Source: Candidatus Manganitrophus noduliformans
Lineage (GTDB): Bacteria; Nitrospirota; Nitrospiria; SBBL01; Manganitrophaceae
Direction: 5' to 3'
NCBI RefSeq assembly: GCF_012184425.1
Contig: NZ_VTOW01000003.1
Coordinates: 372,001-436,000, forward strand
DNA: 64,000 bases
Each line of letters begins with the position of its first letter. The stretch's first letter is position 1. The position numbers were made by a program, and so were the translations under genes. This document shows positions 8,635 through 18,290 of this stretch, in pieces. Under the pieces are notes generated by a model that was not told where the DNA came from, searched no databases, and saw nothing but the letters and a program-made list of their open reading frames with translations.

Positions 8635-9295
8635 ACCCGCTCGGCGGATGTCAAAAGAACGGCAGGCGTTCCCAGAGATGAAGTGCGCTCCCGAGGCGCA
8701 GGAAGCGGTTGAAGCCGGAGAGGGTTTGATCGGTTCGGAATCGGTTGCGACGGAAGCGGAAGCACCCCCCCCTTCGTCTCCGATGCCGGTCTCTTCTTCC
8801 GAGGAGGTGCCCCCCGACGCGGTTGAAACGGCGCCGTCGATGGAAGAAGAGGGGTCGGAAGTCGTTTCTGAAGAGCGGGAGTTGCTCACGTTCAATCTTG
8901 CGGATGAAGAGTATGCGGTGGATATCGGACTGATTCAGGAAATCACGAAATTGACCGAAATTACGCTTATTCCGCGCATTCAGTCTTACATCAGAGGCAT
9001 TATCACCTTGAGAGGCAATGTGATTCCCGTTTTTGATATGCGCGCCAGATTGGGGCTGGCCCCTTTCGTCAAGGAACCCAAAAACCGGTTCATCATCTGC
9101 GCCACCGAAAAAGGGATGGTGGCGATGTTGGTGGACCGCGTGAATGACGTTGTCCGGCTGATGAGACGTCATTTGGAGCCGACCCCGGCCGGGGTTGCCG
9201 CGATCGATGCCGGCTTTATCAAGAATATCGCAAGGCATGGGGACCGGCTTCTCATTCTCTTGGATATTGAAAAAACATTGCAGATCGACCGATAG
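8609..9295 (+). CDS. cheW: CheW-like adaptor with long acidic N-terminal extension
   Basis: Residues 92-225 form a CheW domain: ELLTFNLADEEYAVDIGLIQEI, the IIRGIITLRGNVIPV-type core (YIRGIITLRGNVIPVFDMR) and MLVDRVNDVVRL. About 90 residues rich in Glu, Ala and Pro precede it and are probably disordered. CheW joins MCPs to CheA. The ATG at 8609 overlaps the MerR-like gene. A later start would remove part of the extension, but no ribosome binding site favours one. The next gene is an MCP, as expected. Confidence 0.92.
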   Translation: MAKKSRQNKPARRMSKERQAFPEMKCAPEAQEAVEAGEGLIGSESVATEAEAPPPSSPMPVSSSEEVPPDAVETAPSMEEEGSEVVSEERELLTFNLADEEYAVDIGLIQEITKLTEITLIPRIQSYIRGIITLRGNVIPVFDMRARLGLAPFVKEPKNRFIICATEKGMVAMLVDRVNDVVRLMRRHLEPTPAGVAAIDAGFIKNIARHGDRLLILLDIEKTLQIDR

Positions 9296-9322
9296 AAAGA
9301 GGATGCGGGATAAGGAGTCATC

Positions 9323-11425
9323 ATGCAAGAGACGGATCAAACGAAACCCAATCGGGGATTGAAATTCAAGTTTTTGCTCGTCATCGGCTTGCTGCTGGGA
9401 ACGATGGGTTTTCTCATCGGCCTGACCTTGCTCATCGGGCTAAAGAGCTCCTTTGAAGGTCAGCTTCAAAAAAGAGGATTGGCCCTGGCGAGCGGCATCG
9501 CGAAGTTCGGCGCGCTTGCGGTGTCTGTCGAAGACCGGGCCGTGCTGGAGCAGATGATTCTCGGCCCCTCCCATGAATTGGATGTCGCATATATCGCCGT
9601 TTTGAACCACGAAGGAAAGGTCATCGTTCATTCGGATGAGAGAGAAAACGGGAAGACGTTGAATGATCCGCTCACCGCGCAAGCCGCGAAGACGTTACAA
9701 CCGACGATCTATCGTTATCAAAATGCGTCGGGACGCTATTTCGATGTCGTCGCGCCGGTTCACCTGGCGGCGATGCAGTCGCATGACGGTAAGAAGGTGG
9801 GGGTCATCCGCGTGGGACTTTCCTTGAGCGGAATCGAGTCGGAAATAAAGAGGCTGCTTCTGGTCACCCTTTCCATCCTCGGCGCGTTGATCGCCATCGG
9901 AATGTCCGTCTCATTGGTGTTCACACGGATCATCATCGCTCCCCTCGAACAAATGGCGGGGCTGGCCGTGAAGATCGCCGGCGGAGATTTCAGGCGACCG
10001 GTCGAGATAAAAACGCAGGATGAGGTGGGCGTCCTCGCCAATGCGTTGGGACAGATGTCGGACGGGCTGAAGGGAATGATTAAAAGAATTCAGGATACGT
10101 CTCAGCAGGTGACGACCGTGGCCGACAAAGTCATGGTCAATTCGCGCAGAATCAACGAAGGGGCCACGCACCAGGCGAAGGCGGCGGAGAAAACCTCGTC
10201 GTCCATTGAGGAGATGAATGCGTCGGTCAAAAACATCTCGGAGAACATCGACGGGCTTTCCACCTCCGCGGAGGCGACCTCTTCGTCGCTCATCGAAATG
10301 AGCGCGGCCATCAGTCAGGTGGCGACGAGCACCGTGACCCTTTCTTCATCGGTCGAAGACACCGCCTCCTCCCTGATTCAAATGTCGAGCTCCATCAAGC
10401 AGGTGGTCGAGCATATCGACGCGCTCTCGATGAACACGGTGGAGACGACCGCCTCGATCAATGAGGTCAACGCGTCGATCCGGGAGGTGGAGAAAAACGC
10501 GAAAGAGTCGGCCGTGATGACGGAGAAGGTGAGTCAGGATGCGACCGACTTGGGGATGGACGCGATCGAGAAAACGATCGAGGGGATGGAAAAAATAAAA
10601 CGAACGGTCGAAAAATCGGCCAGCGTGATCAATAAACTGGATGAACGGACGGAGCACATCGGGAAGATCCTCACCGTCATCGACGAAGTGACCCGGCAGA
10701 CCAATCTGCTTGCATTAAACGCCGCCATCCTGGCCGCCCAGGCCGGCGAGCAAGGGAAAGGGTTTACCGTGGTCGCGGATGAAATTAAGAACTTGGCCGA
10801 TCGGACGGCCTCTTCCACGAAAGAAATCGCGCAGTTGATTCGAGACGTGCAATCCGAGGCGAAAGATGCGGTGGTTTCGATCAACGAGGGGTCCCAAAGC
10901 GTCGAAGAAGGGGTCCGCCTCTCCGTCAATGCGCGCGAGTCGTTGAACAAGATTCTGGATGTCTCGAGACGCTCATCGAACATGTCGCGCCAGATTGAAA
11001 AAGCGACCTATGAACAGGTCCAAGCGATCAATCAGGTCAGTCAGGCGATGGAAAAGATGAACACGATGGTGCAGCAGATCAACCGGGCCATGCAGGAACA
11101 GGGGAGGGGAATCGAGCATATCACCGAGGCCTCGGAGAAAATGCGGGCGATTACGCGCCAGGTGAAGATCTCGACGGAAGAGCAGGCGAATGGAAGCAAA
11201 CAGATCAGCGATGCGGTCGAGGATGTCACGATACGGATACAGCAGATCGGCCGGGGAATGAGCGAGCATAAAAAAGGAAGTGAAGTGATCGTTAAATCGA
11301 TCCTGGAGATACACCAGATCACGCAAGTCAGCATGCAGATGGCGCAGCAGATGAATGAGGCGGTCGAAAGCCTCATCACACAAGCCAACATCTTAAAAGA
11401 AGAGATCAACCGATATAAAGTGTGA
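9323..11425 (+). CDS. Methyl-accepting chemotaxis protein
   Basis: Membrane segment 1 is at about 13-38 ([18 protein letters not shown]), then a periplasmic sensor of about 130 residues with a Cache-like look ([19 protein letters not shown]), membrane segment 2 at about 172-198, a HAMP domain, and a long coiled-coil cytoplasmic domain. The signalling tip reads [20 protein letters not shown]; compared with the canonical NAAVEAARAGE the Glu and Arg are replaced by Leu and Gln. There is no C-terminal NWETF-type tether for CheR. Length is 700 residues. The stop overlaps the following cheW by 4 bp. The ligand is unknown. Confidence 0.94.
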   Translation: MQETDQTKPNRGLKFKFLLVIGLLLGTMGFLIGLTLLIGLKSSFEGQLQKRGLALASGIAKFGALAVSVEDRAVLEQMILGPSHELDVAYIAVLNHEGKVIVHSDERENGKTLNDPLTAQAAKTLQPTIYRYQNASGRYFDVVAPVHLAAMQSHDGKKVGVIRVGLSLSGIESEIKRLLLVTLSILGALIAIGMSVSLVFTRIIIAPLEQMAGLAVKIAGGDFRRPVEIKTQDEVGVLANALGQMSDGLKGMIKRIQDTSQQVTTVADKVMVNSRRINEGATHQAKAAEKTSSSIEEMNASVKNISENIDGLSTSAEATSSSLIEMSAAISQVATSTVTLSSSVEDTASSLIQMSSSIKQVVEHIDALSMNTVETTASINEVNASIREVEKNAKESAVMTEKVSQDATDLGMDAIEKTIEGMEKIKRTVEKSASVINKLDERTEHIGKILTVIDEVTRQTNLLALNAAILAAQAGEQGKGFTVVADEIKNLADRTASSTKEIAQLIRDVQSEAKDAVVSINEGSQSVEEGVRLSVNARESLNKILDVSRRSSNMSRQIEKATYEQVQAINQVSQAMEKMNTMVQQINRAMQEQGRGIEHITEASEKMRAITRQVKISTEEQANGSKQISDAVEDVTIRIQQIGRGMSEHKKGSEVIVKSILEIHQITQVSMQMAQQMNEAVESLITQANILKEEINRYKV

Positions 11426-11976
11426 CGATCGACATGCCGCTGTTCAAAGAGACGAAAAAAGAAGAAAAGGTCAAGGCGGAAAAGAGAATCGTCCGCTTCA
11501 ACGCTTCAGGAATCGAATACGCGGTCTCCATCGAGCGGATCAAGGAGATTATTTATGCGAAGGAGGTCCATCCCCTGCCGGGGGCGCGGGAGGGGATCGA
11601 GGGGGTCATCAGCCTCAGGGGAGCCGTTGTTCCTGTCATTGACAGCAGGAAGAAACTCAAGGCGGCGGCGGTTCCGCCGGGTCCGCCGGAGCATATCCTG
11701 ATTGTCGAAGTGCGCCGACAGAAGATCGGGTTGATTGTCGATCGTGTGAATGAGGTCATAGCGGTGCGGGAAGATCAAATCCAAAGAACAGAGTCGTTCA
11801 TGGATCAAAACGCAGCGTATGTGGACGGAATTTACAGGGTGGGTGAGCGATTGATCGTGCTGTTGAATCTGGAGCGGTTATGGACTGCGGCCGAAACATC
11901 CGAGTTGGAGGCGACGCTCAGCCGGACGATTTCCAACGGCGCGGATCTCTCTCCTCAAAATAAGAGGAAGCAATGA
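11422..11976 (+). CDS. cheW: CheW-like adaptor (second copy)
   Basis: This 184-residue CheW protein lacks the long extension of the first copy. Core motifs are [40 protein letters not shown] and [14 protein letters not shown]. The GTG at 11422 gives a GTGA overlap with the MCP stop, mirroring the ATGA overlap at its own 3' end. An ATG at 11434 is the alternative start. It lies between the two MCPs, so each receptor is paired with its own CheW in gene order. Confidence 0.93.
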   Translation: MTIDMPLFKETKKEEKVKAEKRIVRFNASGIEYAVSIERIKEIIYAKEVHPLPGAREGIEGVISLRGAVVPVIDSRKKLKAAAVPPGPPEHILIVEVRRQKIGLIVDRVNEVIAVREDQIQRTESFMDQNAAYVDGIYRVGERLIVLLNLERLWTAAETSELEATLSRTISNGADLSPQNKRKQ

Positions 11977-14195
11977 GACAACTCAAAGCCTACCTGGCGA
12001 ATCACCTCGAAATGAAGATCCTTGCGATCATCCTGACGTTTCTCGTCTGCGGATTCGGAATTCTCTATTACCTCCTTTCGGAGAGGATCGAAAAGTATTC
12101 GGTCTCTCAAACACATCAGAAATCCGAAATGCTCGCCTCCTCGATTCATCGGACATTGGATCGAAGCATGGTCAACTTTCGGGCCGATATCGCGCGCCAT
12201 ATTATCGAAGACTTGAAAGATATTCCCGGCATGGTTCGCATTCAAATCATTCGTGGAAAGACGGGAAACGGAACGGAAGAGGCTTTTCAGGATTTTATCA
12301 CCCTGGACGATGTCAAAACCCGCGCTCCGGGCGGGTTGAGGCCGGAATGGATCGGCAATCACCGGAACAAGGAGCACAATGTGGCCGATGGTGTCGATAC
12401 GCCGGAGTTTAAAGCGGCTTTCCAGGAATATGTTCAAGATCCGATGCAGCCGGACACCTATTATTTTGAAAAGATCGCCGATCAAAACGTCATGACCTAT
12501 CTGAAGCCGCTTCCGAACTTTGACCGCTGCTTCCTCTGCCATAATTCCGACCACAAGCTGCGGGGGGTGCTGATGATCTCCACCTCGATCGAAGGGATGC
12601 ACGCCGATATTCGGGATCAAAAGCGAAATCTCTTCGTCCTTTCGACGGCGACCCTCCTGATCACCGGATTTGCCCTGAAATTTTCGATGAGCCGGCTGGC
12701 GATGAAACCGCTCATCAAGGTATCGGAGCGGATTCAAGACATCGCCGGCGGGGAGGGAGATCTCTCCAAGCGGCTGGAGGTGAAGAGCAGCGATGAACTC
12801 GGAAAATTGGCGTCCGGGTTCAATCTCTTCGCCGAAAAGATGTCCAATTTGATCGCGCAAATCCTCACGGCGGCGAAGAATGTCTCCTCCACCTCGAGCG
12901 GCGTCATGGAAGGGAGCCGCGAGATCATGCAGGGGGCGGAAATTCAGATCAATGCGACCGAGGCGACCTCCGTCTCCATCGAGCAGATGAACAGCAGCAT
13001 CCGCAGCGTCGCCGAAACCAGCGAAAGCCTCGCCGGCGCATCGAAGGAAAGCGCCGGCGCGATCCAACAAATGACGTTCGCGATGGATGAGATTGCGAAA
13101 AATATGACGATCCTGAACACCTCGGTCGAAGACGCCTCCTCCTCGATTCTTTGGATGTCTTCTTCGGTCAAGAAGATCGATGAAAACGTGGAAACGCTCC
13201 TCGGAGAGGCGGAGGTCACCTCTTCCGCGATGATCCAGATGGATCAATCGCTCAACCAAATGCGCGAAAATGTGGACCAGACGGTTGACCTTTCGCGCGA
13301 GGTCAGCGTCAATGCCGACGCCGGAAAGAGAACGGTTGAAATGACGATGGACGGGATGACGCGGATCAAGGAATACTCGACCGAGGTCGGCCGGGTCATC
13401 CGCAATCTCCAGAAGCAGACGGAGAACATCGGCCGATTCTTGAATGTCATCGATGAGGTGGCCGAGCAGACGAATCTGCTGGCGCTGAATGCCGCCATCA
13501 TCGCCGCCCAGGCGGGCGAACATGGAAAGGGCTTCAGCGTGGTGGCGAATGAGATTAAGGAGTTGGCGGATCGGACGGCCGCATCGACGCACGAAATCCA
13601 TGAGATCATCAAGGCCCTCCAGTCCGAAGGGAAGATGGCGGTGGAGGCGATCGATGTCGGGAACGCCCGCGTCGAGGAGGGGGTGGTCCTCTCGAACTCG
13701 GCTCACGCGGCGCTCGGAAAAATCGTGGAGAGCATCAGTCATTCGACACAGAAGATCACCTTTGTGGCGAATACGATGGAAGAACAATCGAAGAGCGTGA
13801 AGCGGGTGACGACCTCCATGGAGCGGGTCAACCAAATGGTTCACCAAATCGCCAAGGCGACCAATGAGCAAAGCAAAGGCTCTGAACAGATCATCGAGGC
13901 CACTCACCGGATGAAGTCGATCACGCAGGGGCTTCAGTCCGTTTTATTGTCCCATTCGAAGGGAATGAAAAAAGTCACCGAGACGGTCGAGGAGGTCTCC
14001 CGCCTGGCCCAAGAGATCGCGAATGCGACGTCGGACCAAAAGGTCCAGAGCGAAGAGATTATGCACGCCATCGATCAGATCAAGAAGGTGACCCACGAAA
14101 ACGTCGACACCGTCGGAAAGGTCGGTTTTTCCGTCGAGGAACTGATGCGCCAAGCCAAGCAACTGGAAGCGGAAATATCGAGATTTAAGCTGTAA
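11973..14195 (+). CDS. Methyl-accepting chemotaxis protein with c-type heme (CxxCH) sensor
   Basis: Membrane segment 1 is at about 14-36, followed by a periplasmic domain of about 180 residues resembling the DUF3365/Tll0287-like heme sensors. Cys186-Phe-Leu-Cys189-His190 forms a CxxCH heme c motif in [18 protein letters not shown], just before membrane segment 2 (about 218-236). HAMP and a full signalling domain follow, with tip [20 protein letters not shown]. Covalent heme in this family is known from Geobacter MCP-type sensors; that this one senses redox state, oxygen or NO is inference. It overlaps cheW by 4 bp. Length is 740 residues. Confidence 0.93.
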   Translation: MRQLKAYLANHLEMKILAIILTFLVCGFGILYYLLSERIEKYSVSQTHQKSEMLASSIHRTLDRSMVNFRADIARHIIEDLKDIPGMVRIQIIRGKTGNGTEEAFQDFITLDDVKTRAPGGLRPEWIGNHRNKEHNVADGVDTPEFKAAFQEYVQDPMQPDTYYFEKIADQNVMTYLKPLPNFDRCFLCHNSDHKLRGVLMISTSIEGMHADIRDQKRNLFVLSTATLLITGFALKFSMSRLAMKPLIKVSERIQDIAGGEGDLSKRLEVKSSDELGKLASGFNLFAEKMSNLIAQILTAAKNVSSTSSGVMEGSREIMQGAEIQINATEATSVSIEQMNSSIRSVAETSESLAGASKESAGAIQQMTFAMDEIAKNMTILNTSVEDASSSILWMSSSVKKIDENVETLLGEAEVTSSAMIQMDQSLNQMRENVDQTVDLSREVSVNADAGKRTVEMTMDGMTRIKEYSTEVGRVIRNLQKQTENIGRFLNVIDEVAEQTNLLALNAAIIAAQAGEHGKGFSVVANEIKELADRTAASTHEIHEIIKALQSEGKMAVEAIDVGNARVEEGVVLSNSAHAALGKIVESISHSTQKITFVANTMEEQSKSVKRVTTSMERVNQMVHQIAKATNEQSKGSEQIIEATHRMKSITQGLQSVLLSHSKGMKKVTETVEEVSRLAQEIANATSDQKVQSEEIMHAIDQIKKVTHENVDTVGKVGFSVEELMRQAKQLEAEISRFKL

Positions 14196-14217
14196 GTCGG
14201 AAGGGAAGGAGCGGGGA

Positions 14218-15342
14218 ATGATTGTACAATGTCCAAAGTGTCAAACGGAACTCGCGCTCGACATGAAACATCTGGACGAGGATACCGCCTTGGTTTGCAG
14301 GGGATGCCGGTCCATTTTAAAAACAAAAATCGTCGTCGAAATCCTTGTGGAAAAAGGGGCGCACTCCTCCAAGAGCCCCTCCCCGCAAAATGAAGGAACG
14401 GCATCCCCGGAACGATCGAAGCCGGCGGAGACTCCGGCGAGAACGGTAGAAGCGCTCCAAGAAGACCCTCTTCCCGCCGCCGTCGATCCTCAAAAGGTGC
14501 TTGTCGCCATTGACGGAGAGGGGACCAAAGAGATGATCAAGGAGCTCCTTTCCGGGGCAAGCTTCAAGGTGGTCGAGGCCAACTCGGGAAAGGAAATTCT
14601 CCCTCTTCTAAACCAGCAGCGCCCCGCGATCGCGCTCATCGATGTTGGCCTGCCCGACGGTTTGGGGAGCGAATTCTGCAGCATGATCAAAAAAGACGAC
14701 CGGCTCAAGGAGACGATCGTCATCCTGATGGCCTCCATCTATGAGAAGAACAACAAATATCGGAGGCAACCGAGCTCCCTTTTCGGCGCCGACGATTATA
14801 TCGAACGCCATCATATCGAGAAGGATCTTCTCGTCAGGATCCGAAAACATTTGGATCGGAAGCAGAATGGCGATTCCCCCGCCGCGCCTCCTCGGCCGGC
14901 CGAAACCTCCAAGGATCCCTCCTTGAGAGAGACGTCGATGCCGTCCTTAGAGGAAACGGCCCGGACCCGGCGTCCCGAAATGGAGTCGATTCCACCGGCG
15001 ATCGATCAGGGAAGGACCCTGGACGTTGAGCAGTCCACCCGTCCTGCATTGGAAAAGGGTGTCCCTCCCCCCGCCGTGGAGCCGGGGTCTGAAAAGGCGC
15101 CGGAGCCGAAGGAGCACGAGGATGCCAGGCGTCTGGCGCGGATCATTGTTTCCGACATCGTTCTCTACAATAAAAAGAAGGTCGAAGAGGGGCTGCGTTC
15201 CAATCGGTTTTATGAATTGCTGAAAGAAGAGATCGAGGAGGGAAAAAAACATTATGATTCCAGGGTCCCTCCGGAAGTTCAAAAGGTGCGGGATTTCTAT
15301 AAAGAGGCCTTCGAAGATTTTATCAGGAAGAAAAAGGGCTGA
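14218..15342 (+). CDS. Zinc-finger response regulator (MJ0042-type finger + receiver)
   Basis: The N-terminus is a small zinc-finger-like motif with Cys5, Cys8, Cys27 and Cys30 (IVQCPKCQTELAL .. VCRGCRSIL), like the MJ0042/zinc-ribbon fingers found in deltaproteobacterial proteins. A receiver domain follows (about 95-220) with acceptor Asp142 in ALIDVGLPDG. The usual Lys-Pro near its end is replaced by DDYIERHH, so the switch residue Lys is missing. A Pro-rich linker (about 225-300) leads to a conserved-looking C-terminal helical segment (RLARIIVSDIVLYNKKKVEEGL). It is likely an output or scaffold protein of the pathway. Confidence 0.8.
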   Translation: MIVQCPKCQTELALDMKHLDEDTALVCRGCRSILKTKIVVEILVEKGAHSSKSPSPQNEGTASPERSKPAETPARTVEALQEDPLPAAVDPQKVLVAIDGEGTKEMIKELLSGASFKVVEANSGKEILPLLNQQRPAIALIDVGLPDGLGSEFCSMIKKDDRLKETIVILMASIYEKNNKYRRQPSSLFGADDYIERHHIEKDLLVRIRKHLDRKQNGDSPAAPPRPAETSKDPSLRETSMPSLEETARTRRPEMESIPPAIDQGRTLDVEQSTRPALEKGVPPPAVEPGSEKAPEPKEHEDARRLARIIVSDIVLYNKKKVEEGLRSNRFYELLKEEIEEGKKHYDSRVPPEVQKVRDFYKEAFEDFIRKKKG

Positions 15343-15380
15343 TCGTCCGCCGGGCGGTTGATCGATCATTTCGGGTGTTC

Positions 15381-17423
15381 ATGCGATCTCTCCAAGAAGA
15401 TATTGCAAAACGTTTAACGAGTCCGGATGTAGAGGTGCGACTCTCCGCATTGAATGCGTTGGCCGGTCTTCCCGATGCCTCGGTCATCGACCCCGCCATC
15501 ACCGCGTTGGGCGATTCCGATTGGAGGGTTCGGAAAATGGCGGCCGCCATCCTGCTGGAGGGGGTCGATCGAAATCGGATCGTTCATCAACTGATCGACC
15601 GTCTCAGCGGAGAGAAGAATATCGGGATGCGGAATGCGGCGGTCGAGGTCTTTATTCAGTTCGGAAAGACCTCTGTCGATCCCCTCCTTTTTTCGCTTCG
15701 CCGCACCGATGACGAGGTCAAGAAGCTGATCATCGATACGCTGGGTGAAATCAAGGAGAGAAAGGCCGTCCCCCCCTTGGTGGCCCTCTTGTCGGATCAA
15801 AACGAGAATGTCGCCGCTTCGGCGGTCGAAGCGTTGGGAAAAATCGGAGATCCCGGGTCGGTCCCGCCGCTGTTGGAGATTTTAACGCGGGAGAACCCGC
15901 TTCTCGTCTTCTCGGCGGTCAAGGCCCTGGAGCAGATCGGCGATCCCCGTGCGGTGGGGCCGCTGATCGGCCTCCTCGCCAAGAATGCCTATAGACGGGT
16001 CGGCCTGGAAGCGCTCGGGGCGATGGGAGATATGCGTGTCTTGGAGGCGTTGACGGCCGCCCTTCAATCGGGCTCGAAGAGCATCCGCTGCTCCGCTCTG
16101 AAGGCAATCGCCGCATTGGAATCGAGACAATCGACGGCCGATCGAGACGTGATTCATCGCCGCGTGAAGGAGATTTACCAAGATCCGATCCGCGCTCTTC
16201 TCGACGATGCCGTTCAGGACGCCGACCCTTCTTTGAGGCGGGCTGCGATCCGTATGTACGGATGGGCGGCGGAGGCCCGAAGCGTTTCAATCCTTATTCC
16301 GCTGATCACCGGCGCGTGCCGGGAGGATGCGCTTTCTGCGCTGGTCGCGATCGGCAAGGAGAATGTCGCGCCGCTCATCGCCGGATTGTCCGCGCAGGAC
16401 GACGCCGTTCGGGAGGTCATGGCGACCGTCTTGGGAAGGGTCGGGGGGAGCCGGGTGGTTCCGGCCCTCTTGGAACTGTTGCAGGATCGCAGCGGCCATG
16501 TTCGCCAGGCCTCCGCGGCCGCCTTGGGAGAAGTCGGAGACCCCGAAACCATCGGCGCCCTGTTGCCCGTTCTTGCCGATGTTTACCCGAACGTACAGGA
16601 GAGCGCGGTCAAGGCGTTGTTGCAGATGAAGGAGGCGCTCCCCCGGGCGACGCTCCTCGATTATCTACGCCACGATTCTTCGGCGCTTCGCAGCAATGCC
16701 GCTTTTCTTCTGGGACGGGTAAAAGAGGAAAAAGCGATCGCCTCCCTGCTGTTCCTCCTCAGCGATCCCGAGCAGAGCGTTCGAAAAGCGGCGGTCGATG
16801 CCTTGGGTTGTTTCCATTCGCCGGAGGTGAGCCAACATATTCTCCTCGCTCTCGGTGATGAGTCTGCCGATGTCCGGCTGGCGGCGCTCAAGATTCTGGC
16901 GGGGGATGAGATCGGGCACCTTGCCAATCTGGCAGACACCCTGCATCCGCTTGTTCACGACGAGAACATCTGGGTTCGGTCGGCGATCCCTCCGATTCTG
17001 GCCCGGGTCGAGGAAGAAAAGGCGCGAACCCTCCTCCTCGAATTGCTCTCGGATCGGGTCGGCGCCGTGAAAATATCCACCCTTTCCGTTCTCGGCGAGC
17101 GTCGTGAAAAATGGGCGCTCCCGCTCCTTTTGGCCGAGACAAATAACCCCGACCTCGACGTAAAGAAAGCGGCCATTTTGGCTTTGGGTCTTCTGAACGA
17201 GCCCTCGGTGGTTCCGCTGCTCCAAAGTTTCTTGACCGATCTGAATTGGACCGTACGAGTGGCCTCGATTCAGGCCATCGGGCGGCTCCGTGATCGCTCG
17301 TCGATCCTTCGTCTGAAAGAGATGGCCGATTCCGATTCGGATCCGATGGTGCGTGAAACCGCCCGCCAGTGCCTCTCTCAAATAGAATCGGGGAGCGGAC
17401 CCATTTTGATGGGAAACGAATGA
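15381..17423 (+). CDS. HEAT-repeat protein of the chemosensory cluster
   Basis: The protein is almost entirely built of about 20 HEAT/PBS-lyase-type repeats of 30-32 residues, such as AVEALGKIGDPGSVPPLLEIL and ASAAALGEVGDPETIGALLPVL. It has no signal peptide or membrane segment. Such proteins act as binding scaffolds. The gene sits between the zinc-finger regulator and cheR, and its last codon overlaps cheR (ATGA), so it is co-translated with the pathway. Start could be ATG 15381 or the in-frame GTG at 15375; neither has a clear ribosome binding site. Confidence 0.88.
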   Translation: MRSLQEDIAKRLTSPDVEVRLSALNALAGLPDASVIDPAITALGDSDWRVRKMAAAILLEGVDRNRIVHQLIDRLSGEKNIGMRNAAVEVFIQFGKTSVDPLLFSLRRTDDEVKKLIIDTLGEIKERKAVPPLVALLSDQNENVAASAVEALGKIGDPGSVPPLLEILTRENPLLVFSAVKALEQIGDPRAVGPLIGLLAKNAYRRVGLEALGAMGDMRVLEALTAALQSGSKSIRCSALKAIAALESRQSTADRDVIHRRVKEIYQDPIRALLDDAVQDADPSLRRAAIRMYGWAAEARSVSILIPLITGACREDALSALVAIGKENVAPLIAGLSAQDDAVREVMATVLGRVGGSRVVPALLELLQDRSGHVRQASAAALGEVGDPETIGALLPVLADVYPNVQESAVKALLQMKEALPRATLLDYLRHDSSALRSNAAFLLGRVKEEKAIASLLFLLSDPEQSVRKAAVDALGCFHSPEVSQHILLALGDESADVRLAALKILAGDEIGHLANLADTLHPLVHDENIWVRSAIPPILARVEEEKARTLLLELLSDRVGAVKISTLSVLGERREKWALPLLLAETNNPDLDVKKAAILALGLLNEPSVVPLLQSFLTDLNWTVRVASIQAIGRLRDRSSILRLKEMADSDSDPMVRETARQCLSQIESGSGPILMGNE

Positions 17424-18280
17424 ATCCCTGCGAACAGCAGATTGTTCTGACCGATGAAGTTTTTCGGCTTCTTCGAGACATGATTTATGAGATCTCGGGG
17501 ATCTATTTCTCCGACGATTCGAAGTTCATCATGGAAAGCCGGTTGCAGCAGAGCGTCAAGCGGAGACAGTTCACTCATTTCCGTGACTACTATTATTTTT
17601 TAAAATACGACCTAAAAAGAGATGAGGAGCTGGCTTCTTTAATCGACATCGTCACCATCCATGAAACCTACTTCTTTCGCGAGAATCAGCAGCTTCAGAC
17701 GTTTAGCCAGGAGATCCTTCCGGAGCTGGCCCATATGGAGGAAAAAACAAAACAGTTGAAGATCTGGAGCGCGGGCTGCTCCACCGGCGAAGAGCCGTAT
17801 ACCCTCTCCATGTTGATCCTGGAAAGTCCGTTATTCCATGACTGGAGCGTTGAAATTTATGCCAGCGATATCAGCCAAAATGTCCTTCAGAGCGCGCGAC
17901 GCGGCATTTACCAGCCGACCTCCTTCCGTTCGACGGACCCCTATTTTCAAAAGAAGTATTTCACGAAAGAAACGGCCGGATTTAAAATCAACGATCGGGT
18001 AAAAAAAAATGTCACTTTTCTCCACCTGAACCTGAACGATCGGGAGAGATGGATTCTGCTTCCCGCAGTGAACGCGGTCTTCTGCAGGAATGTCATTATC
18101 TACTTTGACATGACCGCGAAGAGGCGGGTGATCGAGGGGTTTTACGGAAAGTTGAAAGAGGGGGGGTATCTCCTCCTCGGCCATTCCGAATCGTTGATGA
18201 ATCTTTCCACCCATTATGCGTTAAAACATTTCAAGAACGATCTTGTTTACCAAAAGCCGCTTCTCGCGAAACATGGATGA
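17420..18280 (+). CDS. cheR: CheR, MCP glutamate methyltransferase
   Basis: CheR methylates glutamates of MCPs using SAM. The helical N-terminal domain (MIYEISGIYFSDDSKFIMESRL, ETYFFRENQQL) is followed by the SAM-binding SAGCSTGEEPYTLSMLI and the motif NAVFCRNVIIYFD. Length is 286 residues from ATG 17420, which overlaps the HEAT gene stop. The frame is open upstream but that part lies inside the HEAT gene. No TPR extension is present. Confidence 0.96.
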   Translation: MNPCEQQIVLTDEVFRLLRDMIYEISGIYFSDDSKFIMESRLQQSVKRRQFTHFRDYYYFLKYDLKRDEELASLIDIVTIHETYFFRENQQLQTFSQEILPELAHMEEKTKQLKIWSAGCSTGEEPYTLSMLILESPLFHDWSVEIYASDISQNVLQSARRGIYQPTSFRSTDPYFQKKYFTKETAGFKINDRVKKNVTFLHLNLNDRERWILLPAVNAVFCRNVIIYFDMTAKRRVIEGFYGKLKEGGYLLLGHSESLMNLSTHYALKHFKNDLVYQKPLLAKHG

Positions 18281-18290
18281 GAGGAAAGAG

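Noticed and set aside
11955-13907. Long open frame (650 codons) on the - strand across the heme MCP
   Set aside because: It is antisense to a clear MCP coding sequence; the composition (Asp/Arg/His/Leu-rich) is that of a shadow frame, with no domain resemblance.
15381-17423. HEAT repeats considered as a DNA tandem repeat
   Set aside because: The periodicity is at protein level; the nucleotide sequence of the units is too divergent for a DNA repeat.
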